Shown here piece by piece: positions 61,201 through 64,000 of a stretch of 64,000 bases of DNA. The stretch lies in contig NZ_JAHBGC010000020.1 in the NCBI RefSeq assembly GCF_018390645.1, forward strand, positions 847,467 through 911,466. Reading direction: 5' to 3'. Each line of letters begins with the position of its first letter. The stretch's first letter is position 1. A model generated the notes under the pieces. That model was not told the DNA's origin. It searched no databases and saw only the letters and a program-made list of their open reading frames with translations. This DNA comes from Ancylobacter dichloromethanicus (GTDB lineage Bacteria > Pseudomonadota > Alphaproteobacteria > Rhizobiales > Xanthobacteraceae). The translations under genes were made by a program, and so were the position numbers.

Positions 61201-61760
61201 ATCTCGCTTCGCTCGACGCCAGCGTCGACACGCGGATCACCGCGGCGGTGGGGCCGGACTCAGCGATCGCCGACGCGATCACCGCCCTTGAATCGCAACT
61301 CGGCGACCTCGGCGCCAACCTTGACGTCAGCTTCACGACGGTGGCCACGCTGCCCGCGGGCGCCCTGGCCGCCTACCAGCTGGTGGCCAAGGTCAGCGAT
61401 GAGCTTTCGACCAGCCGGGCGGCGATGCTGGTCGCGGCCTATTCGGACGGCGCAGGAGGGGCACGCTCTGTCGTCCAGTTCGATGCCGAGAGCTTCTCGG
61501 TGGTCAATTCAGCCAGCGGCGAGACGATCAGCCCGTTCGTGATTTCCGACACGAGTGCGGCCATCTCTGGCGTGTTCATCAAGGACGGTACCGTGACGGC
61601 CGAGAAGTTCGATGTGGCCGAACTTGGCGCAATTACCGGCAATCTCGGCAGCATCTACACGGCCTATATCCAGCTTGGCGACCCGGCCGGCCCCGGGATC
61701 GTCATGAGTGGCCGGCCCGGCGAGGACGTCTTCATCGACTTTTTCTCGGGGCCGCCATGA
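58263..61760 (+). CDS. Host specificity protein J-like central tail tip protein
   Basis: 1165 residues. The N terminus has a small ubiquitin-like/gpI-like part (LHVMLPGGEVARLAPKPRESLARFI) and a hydrophobic Gly/Ala segment (LIALLGMVAISALAPGIG ... AGAGAAL, about 90-150). Then come the J core domains (AYGRRKRTLDYATAPWN, WAALDMATNATYGGERPLSKVDLQ), a fibronectin III-like domain (SQVSGLSARIVGNEIPRRLE) and a DUF1983-like tail (VQFDAESFSVVNSASGETI ... FIKDGTVTAEKFDV). It recognises the host receptor. Confidence 0.88.
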   Translation: MTANIMNPVLHVMLPGGEVARLAPKPRESLARFIARAGWPINEWATICVRTRGSETGPVMRAQWRERIRKGDRIVFLSRPRGGAGGTRNLIALLGMVAISALAPGIGTAVAGSVFGLTAGTAAAGVVASVAGVAVAAGAGAALQTLMRSAPGGQTDGAQDPIYAWGRGINSARPLQTVPAAYGRRKRTLDYATAPWNSFEGQAEYRHVVLSLGEGRHQVEQILIDDTVLWTAEDGVSPGFTGIDIAFHEPGATITNFPLNVQTSSEVSGQELQFGTWAGGFIVNSAGSTATQIALDFLMPNGCYALNDEGKMTIRAAGVQAEYQPVDDSGVATGPWAPLLTAPVLLAIPSPVRFTRMIEVPPGRHAVRARRTTVKLSDPKIVDQVNWYGLRAIITGPQSFPAATITLRAKATNQLSNEALSQLSVIATRILPVWTGAEWEDQPTRLPAWAALDMATNATYGGERPLSKVDLQAFVDLAATNAARGETFDDEFKDGAACLDVLDTILAPARARTRWLGDLLSLTREDWSPMPDMLLTDNEIVRDSLSLKYDLLPASGPDGVVLEYIDETTWKVATVTAPRGATPARPDRRRMTGVVKRTNAQLLVDHLWRTLNKRRVKVRFSTEHDGRLLAIGSSIALQSSLPQGWGRAGEVAYRSGDHLILSPAPAWGEGQHYIKVRTRTGRQWGPVKCARGDSDGIAVLDAPDLAVVEASQGPLDAALARAAGGAGASFAVGLGTDWQARCLVIGGVPRGEQVALETWLDDPAIYDEDATEVPPLPTAPVLATPTVPSQVSGLSARIVGNEIPRRLEASWNPASGAASYISAVSYDAGASWTPLPEVREPRFDVTIFPQDLRLRVAGANTAGRPGLYTQIEVIAPPLSADNVPIGLGNLVPGLREKVTTQADDAAAATRTVIERLAEAQAERDAQSYLDRQDWRFQMVATADRVTASYNEAITVATGPGSGIVQSITTLEASVDALGGDLASLDASVDTRITAAVGPDSAIADAITALESQLGDLGANLDVSFTTVATLPAGALAAYQLVAKVSDELSTSRAAMLVAAYSDGAGGARSVVQFDAESFSVVNSASGETISPFVISDTSAAISGVFIKDGTVTAEKFDVAELGAITGNLGSIYTAYIQLGDPAGPGIVMSGRPGEDVFIDFFSGPP

Positions 61761-63157
61761 GCCGTATCATGCGCCTGGGAGGTCTGGACGGCCTCGTGCG
61801 GCTTCGCACCGTGAAGGACGGACAGGACGCCGCGGACCTCGGCCTGGATTCCCGCTATGTGACCTTCGACAGTGCGTGGAACAGCAGTCTGCGGCTGCTG
61901 AGCAACGGCGTGGCGCCTGCCGCGTCGCTGTCGACACGCGTGACGACCTATAGCTACTTCCCTGGCATGACGTCGGGGGCGCGGACCTCGCGCGTGCTGA
62001 GCTTCGCTGGCAGCAACGCACTGCGTCCGACGCTGGCCTGGCAGCGTCGCGAGACCGGCGCAATCCGATACACCCCGGCGGGTTACCCTCTAGGCGTGCC
62101 GAGCCCGGCTCCGACGGCCTACCAGCGCGCTTACGGCGTGTGCGCGGTGACGCTGCGAAATGGAGAGATTCTGCTCTCGCCGTCCAAGAGCGGCGTGGAC
62201 TATGTCTACTACGTGTTCGGCAACGACGGGTCCGGACCAGAAATCGGCGGTGCGAACTCCGGTCGTTTCGGCACGCACCCGGTTTATGGTCCCGGGCTGT
62301 TCATCGCTCGCCCCGGCTATGACCGGTTGACCGCCAGTCTCGACGACATGATGCTGTCGACGCACCGCAACGTCTTCCAGATAGCCGAGACCGGCATCGC
62401 CTTCGCCGACCTCTACACCGGCGGGGGCTCGTTCCTGCCGTTCAGTGCGATCGACACCGACCCTTTTCCCGAGTACTTCGGGACTTCTCCGAGCCAATTG
62501 CGCAGCGCCAAGATCGTCAACCTGACCGGCTCCTACCCAGACTTCCCGCCGGTTATCGCCTTCTCCACCGACACGGGATTCCAGCACCAGTGCTCGGTGT
62601 TCTGGACGTCGCCCTCGCAGTTCATCATCGCCGGCGCGCCCCGCGCCACTGTGGGCATGCGTTGGGCAGTGGTGGCCACCGATCCGGAATATCAGGGAGG
62701 CGTAGACACGGCGCGCACGCACCGCATCCGCATGTCCCCGGATCGTGGTCTGGACATCACCAAGCACGACATCAATCTGCTCGATGCGGGCGAGACGGAC
62801 TATATCTTTCGCTCGCGGCGCTTGACGCCACGCCTGGCGGCCTTCGATGCCATTCTGACAAGCACGCCCAGCGCCGATTATGCCATCCCCTCGCCGCCGC
62901 CGGTCGGGGCGGGGCTCCCCTTCGTCTTCTTCCTCCTGGACGATACGTTTGCCCTGTCGGGAGGAGGCCGCTGGTGCGGCTGCGGGATGGTGCAGATGCA
63001 GGACATCGCCACGACCGGCGGCCCGTCTCCACCCTATATGCAATCGCAGTTCCGTGCCGCCGTGGTCAGCCGCACCGTTTATCGCTGGTACAGGCAATCG
63101 GGCGTGAGCACCAACTCATTCGGCTGGGCCGCCACCATGAACGTCTCCGACTTCTAG
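61757..63157 (+). CDS. Putative tail fibre/receptor-binding protein
   Basis: 466-residue beta-rich chain after J (ATGA overlap). No homology recognised. Aromatic and Gly/Ser-rich strands (YSYFPGMTSG, VDYVYYVFGNDGSG, CGMVQMQDIATTGG) suggest an adhesin. Expected to be a fast-evolving specificity gene; the function is inferred from position. Confidence 0.7.
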   Translation: MSRIMRLGGLDGLVRLRTVKDGQDAADLGLDSRYVTFDSAWNSSLRLLSNGVAPAASLSTRVTTYSYFPGMTSGARTSRVLSFAGSNALRPTLAWQRRETGAIRYTPAGYPLGVPSPAPTAYQRAYGVCAVTLRNGEILLSPSKSGVDYVYYVFGNDGSGPEIGGANSGRFGTHPVYGPGLFIARPGYDRLTASLDDMMLSTHRNVFQIAETGIAFADLYTGGGSFLPFSAIDTDPFPEYFGTSPSQLRSAKIVNLTGSYPDFPPVIAFSTDTGFQHQCSVFWTSPSQFIIAGAPRATVGMRWAVVATDPEYQGGVDTARTHRIRMSPDRGLDITKHDINLLDAGETDYIFRSRRLTPRLAAFDAILTSTPSADYAIPSPPPVGAGLPFVFFLLDDTFALSGGGRWCGCGMVQMQDIATTGGPSPPYMQSQFRAAVVSRTVYRWYRQSGVSTNSFGWAATMNVSDF

Positions 63158-63167
63158 GATCCCCCAC

Positions 63168-63713
63168 ATGGCTGAATTCTACTATGCGGGCACCGTCTCG
63201 GTGTCACCCGCCGGCACAACCGTGACCGGCGCCGGCGTGGTCTGGAGTGACGTTCTCGCCGGCGACACGCTGGAACTGGTGGGACAGCGGGTCACGGTGG
63301 CGGCCGCGCCGGCGAGCCCCTACACGAGCCTCACCCTGGCAGCGCCGTGGAGCGGAGCGGCACAGGCCGATGCCGCCTATGTCATCCGCTATGACGCGCC
63401 GCAGCGCTTCACGGCGGCCTATATGGCGACGCAGGTCCGGGCGCTGGTCGCCAAGGCCGGCATCATCGAGGCCGCACTGCCCTGCTATCGGGTGCAGGCG
63501 GTTGGCAACGCGCCGCCTGGAGCGCCCGTGGCGGGCGACATGTACGCGCTCGGCGCGGCGCCCACCGGCGCCTGGGCCGGCAAGGCCGGCAATCTGGCGC
63601 AATGGACCGGCGCCGGGTGGCAGTTCACCATGCCCGGCGTCGGCTGGCTGGCCTATGTCGGCGGCGCGGGCCTCTACGTGTTCGATGCCGGCTGGGCGGC
63701 GTTCCCCGGCTGA
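63168..63713 (+). CDS. DUF2793-like tail protein
   Basis: 181 residues. The N-terminal 75 residues look like a short carbohydrate-binding-style beta domain (MAEFYYAGTVSVSPAGTTVTGAGVVWSD). The C-terminal end has the DUF2793 pattern (GAPVAGDMYALGAAPTGAWAG, LAQWTGAGWQFTMPGVGWLAYV). Starts 10 bases after the fibre gene; likely part of the tail-fibre complex. Confidence 0.75.
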   Translation: MAEFYYAGTVSVSPAGTTVTGAGVVWSDVLAGDTLELVGQRVTVAAAPASPYTSLTLAAPWSGAAQADAAYVIRYDAPQRFTAAYMATQVRALVAKAGIIEAALPCYRVQAVGNAPPGAPVAGDMYALGAAPTGAWAGKAGNLAQWTGAGWQFTMPGVGWLAYVGGAGLYVFDAGWAAFPG

Positions 63714-63864
63714 TCGAAGCGCCGCCGTTGGAAACTTACCGGGCGCGCCCGCAATCGCGCCCGGCAGTCCGACCCGGACCCGGGCGGAGCCGGTCGGACG
63801 GGCTCCTATAGCCCAGACATGTGAGGGGGAAAATATCTGTCCCGCCTGCGCCGCCGTATTCCCC

Positions 63865-63886
63865 AGCCGCCTACGGGCGGCTTTTT
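63865..63886 (+). terminator. Rho-independent terminator between tail and lysis genes
   Basis: Stem AGCCGCC-TACG-GGCGGCT followed by TTTTC, 150 bases after the last tail gene and 26 before the endolysin start. Confidence 0.75.
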
Positions 63887-63911
63887 CATATCCCGACATC
63901 GGAGAGAGACC

Positions 63912-64000
63912 ATGAACCGCGTCGACGACGATGTGGCGCTTGAAGTCGCGTCGCATGAGGGGCTGGTGCGCCAGACCTATAAGGACAGCAAGGGCATTGC
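63912..64000 (+). CDS. Phage lysozyme/endolysin (GH24 type), 3'-truncated by window
   Basis: Begins MNRVDDDVALEVASHEGLVRQTYKDSKGIA. The pattern E-G-x-x-x-x-x-Y-x-D-x-x-G with catalytic Glu (SHEG) is the lysozyme family 24 opening. GGAGAG lies 6 bases before the ATG. Holin and spanin genes would be expected beyond the window. Confidence 0.8.
   Translation, partial: MNRVDDDVALEVASHEGLVRQTYKDSKGI

Larger units (their letters stand above)
25730..64000. mobile_element. Lambda-like siphophage prophage, right end outside window
   Basis: All genes from the tRNA fragment to the right edge are phage-type: integrase and excisionase-like gene, early leftward and rightward operons around a repressor, P4-type primase, terminase, head, tail and the start of an endolysin. 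No frame is obviously broken in the structural region. The late gene order matches lambda (Nu1-A-W-B-protease/capsid-FII-U-V-G/GT-H-K-J). About 38.3 kb is visible; the right attachment site is not. Confidence 0.95.

Noticed and set aside
1..64000. CRISPR arrays, rRNA genes and insertion sequences
   Set aside because: None seen; the only mobile element recognised is the prophage.

Overview
The window is high-GC alphaproteobacterial DNA. Dense coding, gene content and order (rpoZ, rsh, pyrE, pdxJ, acpS, lepB, rnc, era, recO, parC on one strand; divergent epmA/efp; dapA-smpB) fit the order Hyphomicrobiales, and the general look suggests Xanthobacteraceae (Ancylobacter/Starkeya-like). The genus is an inference and was not tested.

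Positions 1 to about 25.7 kb are ordinary chromosome. They hold a 5'-truncated threonine dehydratase, an RDD membrane protein, an aminoacyl-tRNA-protein transferase, the large housekeeping cluster read leftward (13.2 to 2.7 kb), a NYN ribonuclease-like protein with a family 5 uracil-DNA glycosylase, elongation factor P divergent from its lysylase, smpB and dapA, a soluble lytic transglycosylase, a BON-repeat envelope protein followed by two tiny membrane genes, an M29 aminopeptidase, a small secreted protein and a membrane-tailed nucleoside deoxyribosyltransferase.

From 25.73 kb to the end of the window lies a lambda-like siphophage prophage, apparently intact but running off the right edge. 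Its left end is the 3' part of a tRNA-Arg(TCT) gene, next to a tyrosine integrase and an overlapping small winged-helix/excisionase gene. A leftward early operon (32.2 to 27.2 kb) encodes DNA-metabolism functions: a DNA polymerase III beta clamp, a DUF2303 protein, an HD-domain phosphohydrolase and a second nucleoside deoxyribosyltransferase closely related to the host copy 1.6 kb away. The immunity region (32.2 to 34.5 kb) has a repressor, a lipoprotein and a signal/TM-anchored protein in one leftward operon, and a Cro-like gene to the right. The two early promoters are near copies of each other and share operator half-sites. Next come a ClpX-type zinc finger protein, a region where both strands are open, CII-like and HTH proteins, an MT-A70 methyltransferase, an AT-richer membrane-protein insertion, HicB and HigBA genes, a P4-type primase-helicase, and a 240-bp array of GGGAGGAT iterons that is a candidate replication origin.

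The late operon (43.6 to 64 kb, rightward) follows lambda order: terminase small and large subunits, gpW, portal, a fused prohead protease/major capsid protein, decoration protein, head-tail joining proteins, tail tube, a tail chaperone pair joined by a classical A AAA AAC -1 frameshift, tape measure, tail-tip proteins, a J-type host specificity protein, probable receptor-binding proteins, a terminator and the start of an endolysin. The right attachment site and the rest of the lysis cassette lie outside the window.
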